A stretch of 64,000 bases of DNA from JAKSSE01 sp045597645 (GTDB lineage: Bacteria > Bacillota > Clostridia > Lachnospirales > Lachnospiraceae): the NCBI GenBank assembly GCA_045597645.1, contig JAZLKM010000055.1:6411-70410 (forward strand), given 5' to 3'. Both the position numbers and the translations under genes were made by a program. Positions within the stretch are counted from its first letter, which is position 1, and every line of letters starts with the position of its first letter. Of this stretch, positions 34,053 through 42,222 are shown in pieces. The notes beneath the pieces are model-generated. The model did not search any database and had not been told where the DNA came from. It worked only from the letters and a program-made list of their open reading frames with translations.

Positions 34053-34069
34053 AGTACACCTCAAAAGAC

Positions 34070-34100
34070 TTGCCAAAATAATCCCATAATGATGTATAAT
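34070..34100 (+). promoter_or_regulatory. Possible promoter of the aminotransferase gene
   Basis: TTGCCA (34070-34075), 19-base spacer, TATAAT (34095-34100). The -10 box overlaps the opposite -10 in the palindrome TATAATTATA, so the two promoters would compete. The long spacer lowers confidence. Confidence 0.45.
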
Positions 34101-34127
34101 TATATCCGATTTAGCATTTACGTGCAA
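34099..34127 (-). promoter_or_regulatory. Promoter of the Hsp70-like block and gltX
   Basis: TTGCAC (34122-34127), 17-base spacer, TATAAT (34099-34104). It drives the large gene starting at 34052 and, with no terminator seen, the five genes behind it. Confidence 0.78.
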
Positions 34128-34154
34128 GAATACTAAAGGAGTTCATAGGACAAA

Positions 34155-35249
34155 ATGATAGAACATAAAGAACATTTTCATGGTAGCGATCTCGAAAAAA
34201 TTGAAAAGGTATACGGTATCAAAAAATCTGACATCGTAAGCTTTTCTGCAAACGTTAATCCTCTTGGTCTCTCCCCTCTGCTTAGGGAAGAACTTACGAA
34301 TAAGCTAGATGCCATAACAGAATATCCTGACAGGGAATATACCGCACTTAGATGCGCCATAGGAAAGTACAACAACTGCAACCCTGCAGATATAATAATG
34401 GGAAATGGTTCAACCGAGCTCATCTCTTTAGTATGTAAGCTTATGCATCCTAAAAAAGGCATTGTTGTAGGCCCCACATACTCTGAATACGAACACGAAA
34501 TATCTTTGTGCGGAGGCGTTGCCACATGCTATCCACTCAAGGAAGATGATGACTTTGCTTTAGATGAAGATGACCTAATTTGCAAGATTAATCTCGGATG
34601 CGACATGCTGATTCTTTGCAATCCAAATAATCCTACATCTACAAGTGTTTCCAATGAGCAGATGTACAAAATCCTAGAGGTTGCAAAGTCAGTCGGTACA
34701 ATTGTAATGGTTGATGAAACATATGTTGAGTTTGCGCCTGAAATTGATAATGTAACCTCTATCCCTCTCACTTCCAAGTTTGACAATCTTATCGTGTTAA
34801 GAGGTACTTCAAAATTTTTTGCCGCACCTGGACTTAGATTGGGATATGCCGTATGTAGCAATTCCAAATTAAAAGCCGAGATTAGCGCAAAGCAAAACCC
34901 CTGGTCAATAAACTCTCTTGCAGAAGTGGCAGGTCAGATTATGTTCAGCGATGAAGATTACAAAGCCGCTACTAGAAACCTAATATTGAGTGAAAGATCC
35001 CGTTTGTTTGAAGCTTATAACAACAGTGGCAAATATAAAGCATTCTATCCCACCGCGAACTTTATGCTCATGAAAATCCTAAGCAGCGATATTAATTCTG
35101 CTGATCTATTTGATAAATGCATAAAAAAGGGAATGATGATACGCGATTGCGCCACATTCCCATTTCTTAGTGATAGATATATAAGAATCTGCTTTATGTC
35201 AAAGAAAGATAATGACAGATTATTCGAGATTTTAACCTCTGATTTTTAA
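34155..35249 (+). CDS. PLP aminotransferase, CobD/HisC-like
   Basis: Fold-type I PLP enzyme, 364 aa. The start HGSDLEKIEKVYGI then VSFSANVNPLG is typical of threonine-phosphate decarboxylase CobD, close kin of histidinol-phosphate aminotransferase HisC. Other cues: MGNGSTELI, CNPNNPTS, VDETYVEF, and the Schiff-base lysine in GTSKFFAAPGLRLGY. No cobalamin or histidine genes are nearby, so the substrate cannot be fixed. Convergent with GH3, the stop codons abutting with no gap. Confidence 0.85.
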   Translation: MIEHKEHFHGSDLEKIEKVYGIKKSDIVSFSANVNPLGLSPLLREELTNKLDAITEYPDREYTALRCAIGKYNNCNPADIIMGNGSTELISLVCKLMHPKKGIVVGPTYSEYEHEISLCGGVATCYPLKEDDDFALDEDDLICKINLGCDMLILCNPNNPTSTSVSNEQMYKILEVAKSVGTIVMVDETYVEFAPEIDNVTSIPLTSKFDNLIVLRGTSKFFAAPGLRLGYAVCSNSKLKAEISAKQNPWSINSLAEVAGQIMFSDEDYKAATRNLILSERSRLFEAYNNSGKYKAFYPTANFMLMKILSSDINSADLFDKCIKKGMMIRDCATFPFLSDRYIRICFMSKKDNDRLFEILTSDF

Positions 35250-38144
35250 TCATCCAAAGCAGAAATCATTGATTCTTATATCGCCCTCTATTTCAATTTC
35301 CAGAGTACCCGGTTGACCTATTTTACAAAAGTCTGCCGGGACTCCTGCTAGATGCTCGTCAAAGTCCTCATCCTTGCCAACCTCAATAACAAGTTCCTTA
35401 CAGGTCTCTTCTCCATATATCATGCAGAACGTAATTGTTCCGCTGGTTCTTGGCCAATAATGCATCCAAAGCTTCCTTGGCTCCTCCAAAAATTGCATAT
35501 CACGGTAGACTACCCAACCCAGAGGAAGGTTTTCACATACCTGTTTTGGCTCTGTCTGCCCTGGAATTCCAGGCATAACACACGTCTGCCCCTTCTCAGC
35601 ATGCCCTTTAGTCCCCCTATGCAATATGCAGTTACGGTAATCATCGTATTGTATAGCCAGCGTGGTCTTAAAGGGATCACGTATAAACGATGTATAGTCA
35701 CCTAACTTAAGCGTAAAGCTACGTCTTGTGTCTGCAGAAGATGCTCCTATCATGAAAGTATATTCACTAGACTCTAGTACCATACTTTGAGAAATGACAT
35801 CATAGCATTTTAAATCATCAATATTTATGTCTATTACCGCTCTTTTACTTGTTCCAGGATCTATATCGCGAAGCCTTACAAATCCGACAAGCTGTTTGAT
35901 CGGGCTTTTGACTCTCGAACGTTCCTTTCTGGCATAAACCTGCACTACTTCGTCGCTCGTTCTGGTTCCTATATTCGACAATGACACCGATATCTTTAAC
36001 TTCTGCATGTCATCAGAAAGTTCATATGTCGGCTCAGAATACGCAAATCTTCCATAGGACAAACCATATCCAAATGGATAAAGCGGTTTATCCTCAAAAT
36101 ATCTGTATGTATGTCCTGAACTTATAATATCGTAGTTGTTGATGTCACACAGCTGATTATCATCTTCATACCAGGTCATCGGTAATCGTCCTGCAGGAGA
36201 ATATTTCCCTGAAAGTGCACGACCTATAGCATTACCTAAATCTTGGGCTCCTGAAGGAGATAAAAGAATCGCCGGTATATTATCCTGCAGCTGTCTAATA
36301 GCATAAGGGTAATTGGTTATCAGCACCACTACAGTATTCGGATTATGCTCTCGAACCTTAAGTGCCAGCTCCATCTCATACCTGGGAAATGCTATAGATG
36401 ACCGATCCACTTCTTCCTTACTATTGACCATCGGATCACTGCCCACTATAACAATTGCAGCATCTGCACTATCTGCCAGGCTACATGCTTCATCTATCCC
36501 GGAACTAACAACTTCTATTGTAAACAGCTGGTCATCGTCTAATATCGACAATTCACCATTTGAATCAATACCAACTTTCTTGCCGTCCCAAGTCATCAAT
36601 CGGTATATGCCGTCTGTAACATATTTTGTTTGCTTTATAGATTCAAAGTTCCACGCAGTTTTAACAAACCATGTAAGATTATTTTCTCTGTCAGCAACAA
36701 TTTTCCCTTCTTCAGATATATTTACAAGCTTACCATTACTGCAACGTAAATTTACACTTCCAAAATCCCAATCGGTCAGTGTAAAAATTTCTGCGTCGGA
36801 TTCTGCTGCGTTAACATCAAGGCTTCCGTCCTTATTTAAATGCAGATAGCCCTTATTCCCTACTCGTATCTTCACTTTGTCGAGTCCGTCAGAATAAGAT
36901 ATCTTGGACTGTCCAAAAGCCTCCTTAATACCATCTAGCGGTGTTACCTTATATGGAGGGATGCCACCATACCAATCAAAGTTCCAGGTGTCTGCCAGCG
37001 GCCCCACTACAGCTATTGTCTCACTTCCAGTTGTATCTATAGGAAGTATCCCGTCATTTTTAAGGAGTACCAAGGCCTCATCAGCCATCATCCGTTGCAC
37101 ATCCTGATGCTGCTTGTTGTTTACATACGACTCCCCATACTTGTTGTAAGGGCATGCATCTGTCTTATCATAAAAGCCAAGACGTACTCTGGTTCTAAAG
37201 CCATTAAAAAGCGCTCTGTCTATGTCAGCTTCTGTAATAAGCCCTCTATCGAGAGCCTCCTGCGCTGCATTTCGCACAATATCCGGTCTGTCTGTAAATC
37301 CATCTACTCCAGCCTTAAGACCTGCCGCTATAGACTCAGCATGGGTTTCAAAATATTTGTGATTATCTACAGTCTGAGCGAAATCCATCCCATCGCACAC
37401 AACATGTCCAGGCAATCCATAAGTACGTTTTAAAAGTCGCAAAACTTCTTCATTACAGATACTGGGTACGCCATTTACCTCGTTATACGACGTCATTACT
37501 GCTTCTGCACCATGTTTTATAGCACGTCTGAATGGTTCAAGGTAATATTCATATTTATTTCTTTCATCCACAGATGATGACGTGGAAATACGTTCATTTT
37601 CAACATTGTTAGCATAAAAGTGCTTGAGCGTAGCTGCGCACATAATATAAAAAGGGTCTTCACCTCTCATTCCCTCAACATATGCTCCAGCCATCTCACC
37701 AGAAAGAAACGGATCTTCACCGTAGGCTTCCTCAGTGCGGCCCCATCTAGGGTCACGTTCCATATCAACAGTAGGTGCCCATCTTGATAAGCCCCCTTTT
37801 TTGCTTCGGTTATATAGCGCTCTAGCTTCTTCCCCCACCGCTTTGCCGCATTCTCTAATCAACTCAGTATCAAACGATGAGCTCATTCCAATGGGCTGAG
37901 GGAAACATGTTGTCGGCTCAGGTTCACCAGCATTATATGCCTGGTCGTGCCTTGCCTCTATACCATGCGCAGCCTCCATTCCAAAGAAATCCCCCCTAAC
38001 CCCAAGTCTAGGAATTTCTATGCAATGCGTCGTAAGACAGTCAAGTTTCTCGTCAAGCGTCATCGCGCCTATTAAATAGTTCACCCTATCATCTATATTC
38101 AATTTCTCATCAAAAAGAGGAGAATCAACCTTCTTTGGAATCAC
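35250..38144 (-). CDS. GH3 glycosidase with inserted beta-trefoil-like domain
   Basis: 964 aa, no signal peptide, so probably intracellular, cutting imported oligosaccharides (beta-glucosidase or beta-xylosidase type). The barrel domain has the WAPTVDMERDPRWGRTEEAYGEDP segment and KHFYANN; the nucleophile is Asp251 in VVCDGMDF. The second domain has G-S-D-P then KEEVDRSSIAFPRYE with candidate acid/base Glu578, and a fibronectin-like domain. Residues about 427-545 are an insert with repeated GYLHLNKDG/GKLVNISEEG/GIYRLMTWDG-type strands, like a fascin-type beta-trefoil. The C-terminal about 100 residues look like a carbohydrate-binding beta sandwich. Start is GTG 38144 after GGGGTGG; longer forms fall in the nfn terminator. 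Confidence 0.88.
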   Translation of the reverse strand: MIPKKVDSPLFDEKLNIDDRVNYLIGAMTLDEKLDCLTTHCIEIPRLGVRGDFFGMEAAHGIEARHDQAYNAGEPEPTTCFPQPIGMSSSFDTELIRECGKAVGEEARALYNRSKKGGLSRWAPTVDMERDPRWGRTEEAYGEDPFLSGEMAGAYVEGMRGEDPFYIMCAATLKHFYANNVENERISTSSSVDERNKYEYYLEPFRRAIKHGAEAVMTSYNEVNGVPSICNEEVLRLLKRTYGLPGHVVCDGMDFAQTVDNHKYFETHAESIAAGLKAGVDGFTDRPDIVRNAAQEALDRGLITEADIDRALFNGFRTRVRLGFYDKTDACPYNKYGESYVNNKQHQDVQRMMADEALVLLKNDGILPIDTTGSETIAVVGPLADTWNFDWYGGIPPYKVTPLDGIKEAFGQSKISYSDGLDKVKIRVGNKGYLHLNKDGSLDVNAAESDAEIFTLTDWDFGSVNLRCSNGKLVNISEEGKIVADRENNLTWFVKTAWNFESIKQTKYVTDGIYRLMTWDGKKVGIDSNGELSILDDDQLFTIEVVSSGIDEACSLADSADAAIVIVGSDPMVNSKEEVDRSSIAFPRYEMELALKVREHNPNTVVVLITNYPYAIRQLQDNIPAILLSPSGAQDLGNAIGRALSGKYSPAGRLPMTWYEDDNQLCDINNYDIISSGHTYRYFEDKPLYPFGYGLSYGRFAYSEPTYELSDDMQKLKISVSLSNIGTRTSDEVVQVYARKERSRVKSPIKQLVGFVRLRDIDPGTSKRAVIDINIDDLKCYDVISQSMVLESSEYTFMIGASSADTRRSFTLKLGDYTSFIRDPFKTTLAIQYDDYRNCILHRGTKGHAEKGQTCVMPGIPGQTEPKQVCENLPLGWVVYRDMQFLEEPRKLWMHYWPRTSGTITFCMIYGEETCKELVIEVGKDEDFDEHLAGVPADFCKIGQPGTLEIEIEGDIRINDFCFG

Positions 38145-38168
38145 TTTCCACCCCCCAAAGTAAAAAAT

Positions 38169-38202
38169 AAACACCCACAAAATCTCAGTTTTATGGGTGT
38201 TT
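38169..38202 (-). terminator. Terminator of nfnA-nfnB
   Basis: AAACACCCA pairs with TGGGTGTTT, extended by inner A/T pairs, followed by ATTTTTT on the minus strand. 25 bases before the GH3 start. Confidence 0.88.
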
Positions 38203-38227
38203 ACACATAAACATATTCTCTATAGAA

Positions 38228-39613
38228 TTACTTGTTCTTAAGATATTCGTCGATACCCTTTGCAGCTGCTTTACCTGCACCCATAGCAAGAATAACAGTA
38301 GCTGCGCCGGTAACTGCATCACCACCTGCAAATACACCAGTCTTAGTGGTTGCACCAAAGTCACCCTCAGTAACAACGCAACCATGCTTGTTAGCATCAA
38401 GTCCCTGAGTAGTTGATGTAATAAGCGGGTTCGGAGATGTACCAAGTGACATAATCACAGTATCCAGTTCAAGAGTGAATTCGCTGCCAGCTACTTCAAC
38501 CGGGCGACGTCTTCCTGTAGCATCAGGCTCGCCAAGCTCCATCTTTACGCAAGTCATTCCACAAACCCAGCCATTATCATCAGTGAGAATCTCCTTCGGG
38601 TTAGTAAGGAGGTCAAAAATGATTCCCTCCTGCTTTGCGTGATGTACTTCCTCAACACGTGCCGGAAGCTCCTCTTCGCTACGTCTATATACGATATGCA
38701 CTTCAGCGCCAAGACGTAATGCCGTACGAGCTGCATCCATAGCAACGTTACCGCCACCTACTACTGCAACCTTCTTACCACGCATAATAGGAGTCATTGC
38801 ATCATCCTTAAATGCCTTCATAAGGTTATTTCTGGTGAGGAACTCATTTGCTGAGAATACGCCGTTAGCCTGTTCTCCTGGAATTCCCATGAACTTCGGA
38901 AGACCTGCTCCTGAGCCGATGAATACAGCCTCAAAGCCCTCTTCCTCCATAAGTTCATCAATGGTAGTAGATTTTCCAATAACAACGTTAGTCTCAATCT
39001 TAACGCCAAGACTCTTTACGTTTTCAATTTCCTTAGCTACTACTGCGCTCTTCGGAAGACGGAACTCAGGAATACCGTAGATAAGTACTCCGCCGGCCTC
39101 ATGCAACGCCTCGAAAATTGTTACATCGTACCCCATCTTAGCCAGATCGCCAGCACATGTAAGTCCTGAAGGGCCCGAACCAATTACAGCAACCTTCTTG
39201 TTAATCTTGGTAGCTGCCGGAGTAGGCTTAATGCCATTCTCACGAGCCCAATCAGCTACAAAGCGCTCCATTTTACCAATTGATACTGGCTCGCCCTTAA
39301 TACCGCGAATACACTGTCCTTCGCACTGGCTCTCCTGAGGGCATACACGTCCACATACAGCCGGAAGTGCGCTTGACTCAGATATAATCTGATATGCTTT
39401 TTCGAAATTGCCCTCTTTTACTTCTGCTATAAAGCCCGGAATGTTGATTGATACAGGGCAACCCTGTACACACTTTGCATTCTTGCAGTTAAGGCATCTC
39501 TGTGACTCTTCCATTGCCTCAGCATCATTATATCCAAGGCAAACCTCTTCAAAATTAGTAGCACGAACCTGTGGATCTTGCTCGCGTACCGGAACCTTAT
39601 TCAATACATCCAT
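38228..39613 (-). CDS. nfnB: NfnB / GltD-like subunit of NADH-dependent ferredoxin:NADP+ oxidoreductase
   Basis: 461 aa of the glutamate-synthase small-subunit family. The N-terminal Fe-S domain has CLNCKNAKCVQGCP and CGRVCPQESQCEGQC (two 4Fe-4S clusters); two Rossmann folds follow, GSGPSGLTCAG (FAD) and GGGNVAMDAARTALR (NADPH). No large glutamate-synthase subunit is next to it; instead it overlaps the FAD/NAD subunit gene by one base, the arrangement of electron-bifurcating NfnAB. That complex couples NADPH, NAD+ and ferredoxin in anaerobes. Confidence 0.88.
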   Translation of the reverse strand: MDVLNKVPVREQDPQVRATNFEEVCLGYNDAEAMEESQRCLNCKNAKCVQGCPVSINIPGFIAEVKEGNFEKAYQIISESSALPAVCGRVCPQESQCEGQCIRGIKGEPVSIGKMERFVADWARENGIKPTPAATKINKKVAVIGSGPSGLTCAGDLAKMGYDVTIFEALHEAGGVLIYGIPEFRLPKSAVVAKEIENVKSLGVKIETNVVIGKSTTIDELMEEEGFEAVFIGSGAGLPKFMGIPGEQANGVFSANEFLTRNNLMKAFKDDAMTPIMRGKKVAVVGGGNVAMDAARTALRLGAEVHIVYRRSEEELPARVEEVHHAKQEGIIFDLLTNPKEILTDDNGWVCGMTCVKMELGEPDATGRRRPVEVAGSEFTLELDTVIMSLGTSPNPLITSTTQGLDANKHGCVVTEGDFGATTKTGVFAGGDAVTGAATVILAMGAGKAAAKGIDEYLKNK

Positions 39614-40503
39614 TATTTGTCACCTCCGCACTGGCCACATCCACCATGATGTGAATCACCCTCCTGCAGAGCCAGCATTGCACGGCCCTCCTGGGTCTTG
39701 TAAATCTGTTGACGCTTCATAGCCTGATCAAAATCCACCTGATGTCCATCAAACTCCGGTCCGTCAACACATGCGAACTTAACTTCGCCACCTACAGTAA
39801 GACGACAAGCGCCACACATACCTGTACCATCTACCATGATAGGATTCATAGATACAGTTGTAGGAATGTTAAGCTCCTTTGTGAGAAGGCATGCAAACTT
39901 CATCATAATCATAGGACCAATTGCGATACAGTGATCAAATGTCTTGCCTGCATCAACAAGTGCCTGCAACTGCTTAGTACCAACACCTGCGAATCCATAT
40001 GAACCATCATCAGTAGTCACATAAAGCTCGCCAGCTACCTCTTTCATTTTATCCTCAAAGAAAAGCAGGTCCTTTGTACGAGAGCCCATGATAACGGTTG
40101 TATTTACACCATGCTCATGAAGCCACTTTACCTGTGGATAAATAGGCGCTGTTCCTACACCACCAGCTATGAACACAAGATTCATCTGCTTGGTCTTGTC
40201 AAGATCAGCCTCAAGGCAGAACTCAGAAGGCTTACCAAGTGGACCAACAAAATCTCTAAAGCTGTCGCCCTCATTTAATTTGCTCATAAGCTCTGTTGAT
40301 GCACCAACGGTCTGGAATACGATTGTGATTGTACCAGCCTCGGCATCATAGTCACAAATTGTAAGCGGAATACGCTCACCTTCTTCATCAATTTTGACGA
40401 TGACAAACTGTCCTGGGAGACAAGACTTCGCTACACGCGGTGCCTTAACATCCATTAGGAATATTTTGTCCGCCAGTTTCTCCTTTTTAAGAATCGGATA
40501 CAT
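39613..40503 (-). CDS. nfnA: NfnA, FAD/NAD-binding [2Fe-2S] subunit
   Basis: 296 aa, ferredoxin-NADP reductase-like (kin of PyrK). FAD-binding PLTICDYD, NAD site FIAGGVGTAPIYPQVKWL, and C-terminal [2Fe-2S] ligands in MCGACRLTVGG with a later Cys (FACVDGPEFDG). In NfnAB this subunit carries the NADH site. The protein ends in a His/Gly/Cys tail (HHGGCGQCGG) whose role is unknown. Start after AAGGAGG. A CRP-like palindrome lies upstream. Confidence 0.88.
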   Translation of the reverse strand: MYPILKKEKLADKIFLMDVKAPRVAKSCLPGQFVIVKIDEEGERIPLTICDYDAEAGTITIVFQTVGASTELMSKLNEGDSFRDFVGPLGKPSEFCLEADLDKTKQMNLVFIAGGVGTAPIYPQVKWLHEHGVNTTVIMGSRTKDLLFFEDKMKEVAGELYVTTDDGSYGFAGVGTKQLQALVDAGKTFDHCIAIGPMIMMKFACLLTKELNIPTTVSMNPIMVDGTGMCGACRLTVGGEVKFACVDGPEFDGHQVDFDQAMKRQQIYKTQEGRAMLALQEGDSHHGGCGQCGGDK

Positions 40504-40522
40504 CTGTTCCTCCTTATAACTG

Positions 40523-40536
40523 GTGACTTAGGTCAC
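40523..40536 (-). promoter_or_regulatory. CRP/FNR-like palindrome upstream of nfnA
   Basis: GTGAC-CTAA-GTCAC is a perfect inverted repeat and, read wider, TGTGA-N6-TCAC, near the CRP half-site consensus. It lies 20 bases upstream of the start codon, so binding would most likely repress. Confidence 0.45.
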
Positions 40537-40590
40537 ATAATTAGCATCTAAATAATAATAGACTAGCAGTGGTTTTTTTTCAAGAAAAAA

Positions 40591-40610
40591 GGGAAGCTTT
40601 TTAGCTTCCC
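40591..40610 (-). terminator. Terminator of the chemoreceptor gene
   Basis: An 8-bp stem GGGAAGCT/AGCTTCCC with a 4-base loop, followed by TTTTTT. Confidence 0.92.
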
Positions 40611-40628
40611 CTTCTAATTATTCACATA

Positions 40629-42095
40629 TTATTCTGACATTTCTCTCATTGCATTTGAGATTGTATTGATTTTCTCGAGATACTCATTCATATTCTGAAG
40701 ATTTCTCATGCTCTCACCACTCAATGTGAGTGAATTCTCTGTTGATGCAGCAACCTCTTCACTTGTAGCTGAAAGGTTACTAATGCTATCGTTAATAAGA
40801 GCATTCGCATTAAGTACCTGTTCAACAGCTACAGACACCTGTGATACTCCATCATAAAGAGCATCTGAATTAGTCTTAATCTCATCAAGCTTCTCACCCG
40901 TTGTAGTGATAAGTTCATTCTGCTTATCCGCATATGCAGCCGATGTAGACATGCTCTTTGATGCAAGCTCTGCATCAGTCATAAGTTTGGAGATAATCTC
41001 ATTAATCTCTCCGGTAGCATTCTTAGTGTCCTCTGACAGTTTTCTAATCTCATCAGCAACAACAGCAAACCCTTTTCCTGCCTCTCCTGCTCTCGCTGCT
41101 TCAATTGAAGCATTAAGTGCAAGAAGATTTGTCTGGGCAGAAATCCCATTAATGGTCTCTGTAATATCAGCTACCTGCTGTATACTCTCATTAAGATTCC
41201 TTGTGGTAACCTCTGTGTCTCGGCTTATCTTGGCAACTTCCTCAGCCTGATGCTTGAGCTCTGCTATGAGCTTAACTCCGCCCTCAACAGCATCCTTTGT
41301 CATCTGAGAAAGTCTGCTCATCTCCTGGGTCTGTGTATCAACTCCCTGAATATTCTCATGAATATCTGCAGTCTGAGTAGTCTGTTCCTGCACCGCCTCA
41401 GCAGTCATTCTCGTAGCATCTGCAATCTCTTCAACAGCGTTATTGCTAGCGTCCATGCATTCATTCAGCTTGCCAGATGCTTCCATTGCCAAATCGAACT
41501 GCTCTGAGAGCTCTCTCGAATACTGAATCATGCCCCTTGCAACATTTGCCTGTTCCTCAGCTCTGCGCTCAATATCGTCCAGCGTCTCCTGCGTCTGTTT
41601 TTGCTGTAAATCTGTAATTATGAACGAAACAACCGCACTGAGCACAATGACGAACACCTGCACCACCATTGCATTCTGTTCCAATTCAATGCCTTTATTT
41701 ATCAAAAAAATATCATAAGCTATATTTGCTGCAGAAGCTGCAACGCCTCCAATTATAATCAGCATCTTGTCTCTGAATACGCCTACAAGTATAGCGATTG
41801 GAAATACAAATACATATAATCCAAAGTCAAGAGACGTAAACAAAAATGCCAAATAGCTGGCAAACGCCAGCACATTAACAAAATGCTTAAACTTGTCACT
41901 GGCAGGATTTATCTTGTACACCACAAAAGATGCCACAGTGACAGCTAAAATTATTATAATTCTAGTAAGTATCCTCGGGCTTGGATTGACAGCCATAAGC
42001 ATTACTGAAATAAGTTCCATCGCTATATTGATAATAAGCGACATTACAAATGCTTTTTTGTTCAATTCTGATGATTGCTTATCTCTAATATCCAT
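40629..42095 (-). CDS. Methyl-accepting chemotaxis protein with membrane sensor
   Basis: 488 aa. The first about 165 residues hold about six hydrophobic helices with almost no external loop, so the sensor is the membrane part itself. No HAMP is seen; a coiled segment leads to the signalling domain, whose tip is LLALNASIEAARAGEAGKGF then VVADEIRKLSEDTKNATGEI. It would relay a signal to CheA/CheW and flagella. The start MDIRD (42095) is chosen since GGAGG lies 6 bases before it. Own promoter and terminator. Confidence 0.9.
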   Translation of the reverse strand: MDIRDKQSSELNKKAFVMSLIINIAMELISVMLMAVNPSPRILTRIIIILAVTVASFVVYKINPASDKFKHFVNVLAFASYLAFLFTSLDFGLYVFVFPIAILVGVFRDKMLIIIGGVAASAANIAYDIFLINKGIELEQNAMVVQVFVIVLSAVVSFIITDLQQKQTQETLDDIERRAEEQANVARGMIQYSRELSEQFDLAMEASGKLNECMDASNNAVEEIADATRMTAEAVQEQTTQTADIHENIQGVDTQTQEMSRLSQMTKDAVEGGVKLIAELKHQAEEVAKISRDTEVTTRNLNESIQQVADITETINGISAQTNLLALNASIEAARAGEAGKGFAVVADEIRKLSEDTKNATGEINEIISKLMTDAELASKSMSTSAAYADKQNELITTTGEKLDEIKTNSDALYDGVSQVSVAVEQVLNANALINDSISNLSATSEEVAASTENSLTLSGESMRNLQNMNEYLEKINTISNAMREMSE

Positions 42096-42123
42096 ACGTA
42101 CCTCCAACATCTAAAGATGATTT

Positions 42124-42152
42124 ATTTTACTCTAAACATCACATTTTTTCAA
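42124..42152 (-). promoter_or_regulatory. Promoter of the chemoreceptor gene
   Basis: TTGAAA (42147-42152), 17-base spacer, TAAAAT (42124-42129). Confidence 0.7.
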
Positions 42153-42205
42153 TAAATTACATCCTAAAATTCGGTGATTGTAAGGTATTTTATAAATTGG
42201 AAGTG

Positions 42206-42214
42206 TGATATAAT
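42206..42214 (+). promoter_or_regulatory. Extended -10 promoter close to the SpoIID-like start
   Basis: TGATATAAT (TGN plus TATAAT) ends 8 bases before the ATG at 42223; no good -35 box is seen. Transcription would begin at or next to the start codon. Confidence 0.55.
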
Positions 42215-42222
42215 TTGTGGCT

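Noticed and set aside
34053..34127. Longer start (TTG 34127) for the large solenoid-like protein
   Set aside because: That TTG is the -35 box of a 17-spaced promoter; TTG 34052 has GAGGTG upstream.
38145..38180. Longer GH3 start (TTG at 38180)
   Set aside because: It lies inside the nfn terminator hairpin; GTG 38144 has a ribosome site.
38228..39613. Glutamate synthase small subunit (gltD)
   Set aside because: No large subunit adjacent; pairing with the NfnA-like gene favours NfnB.
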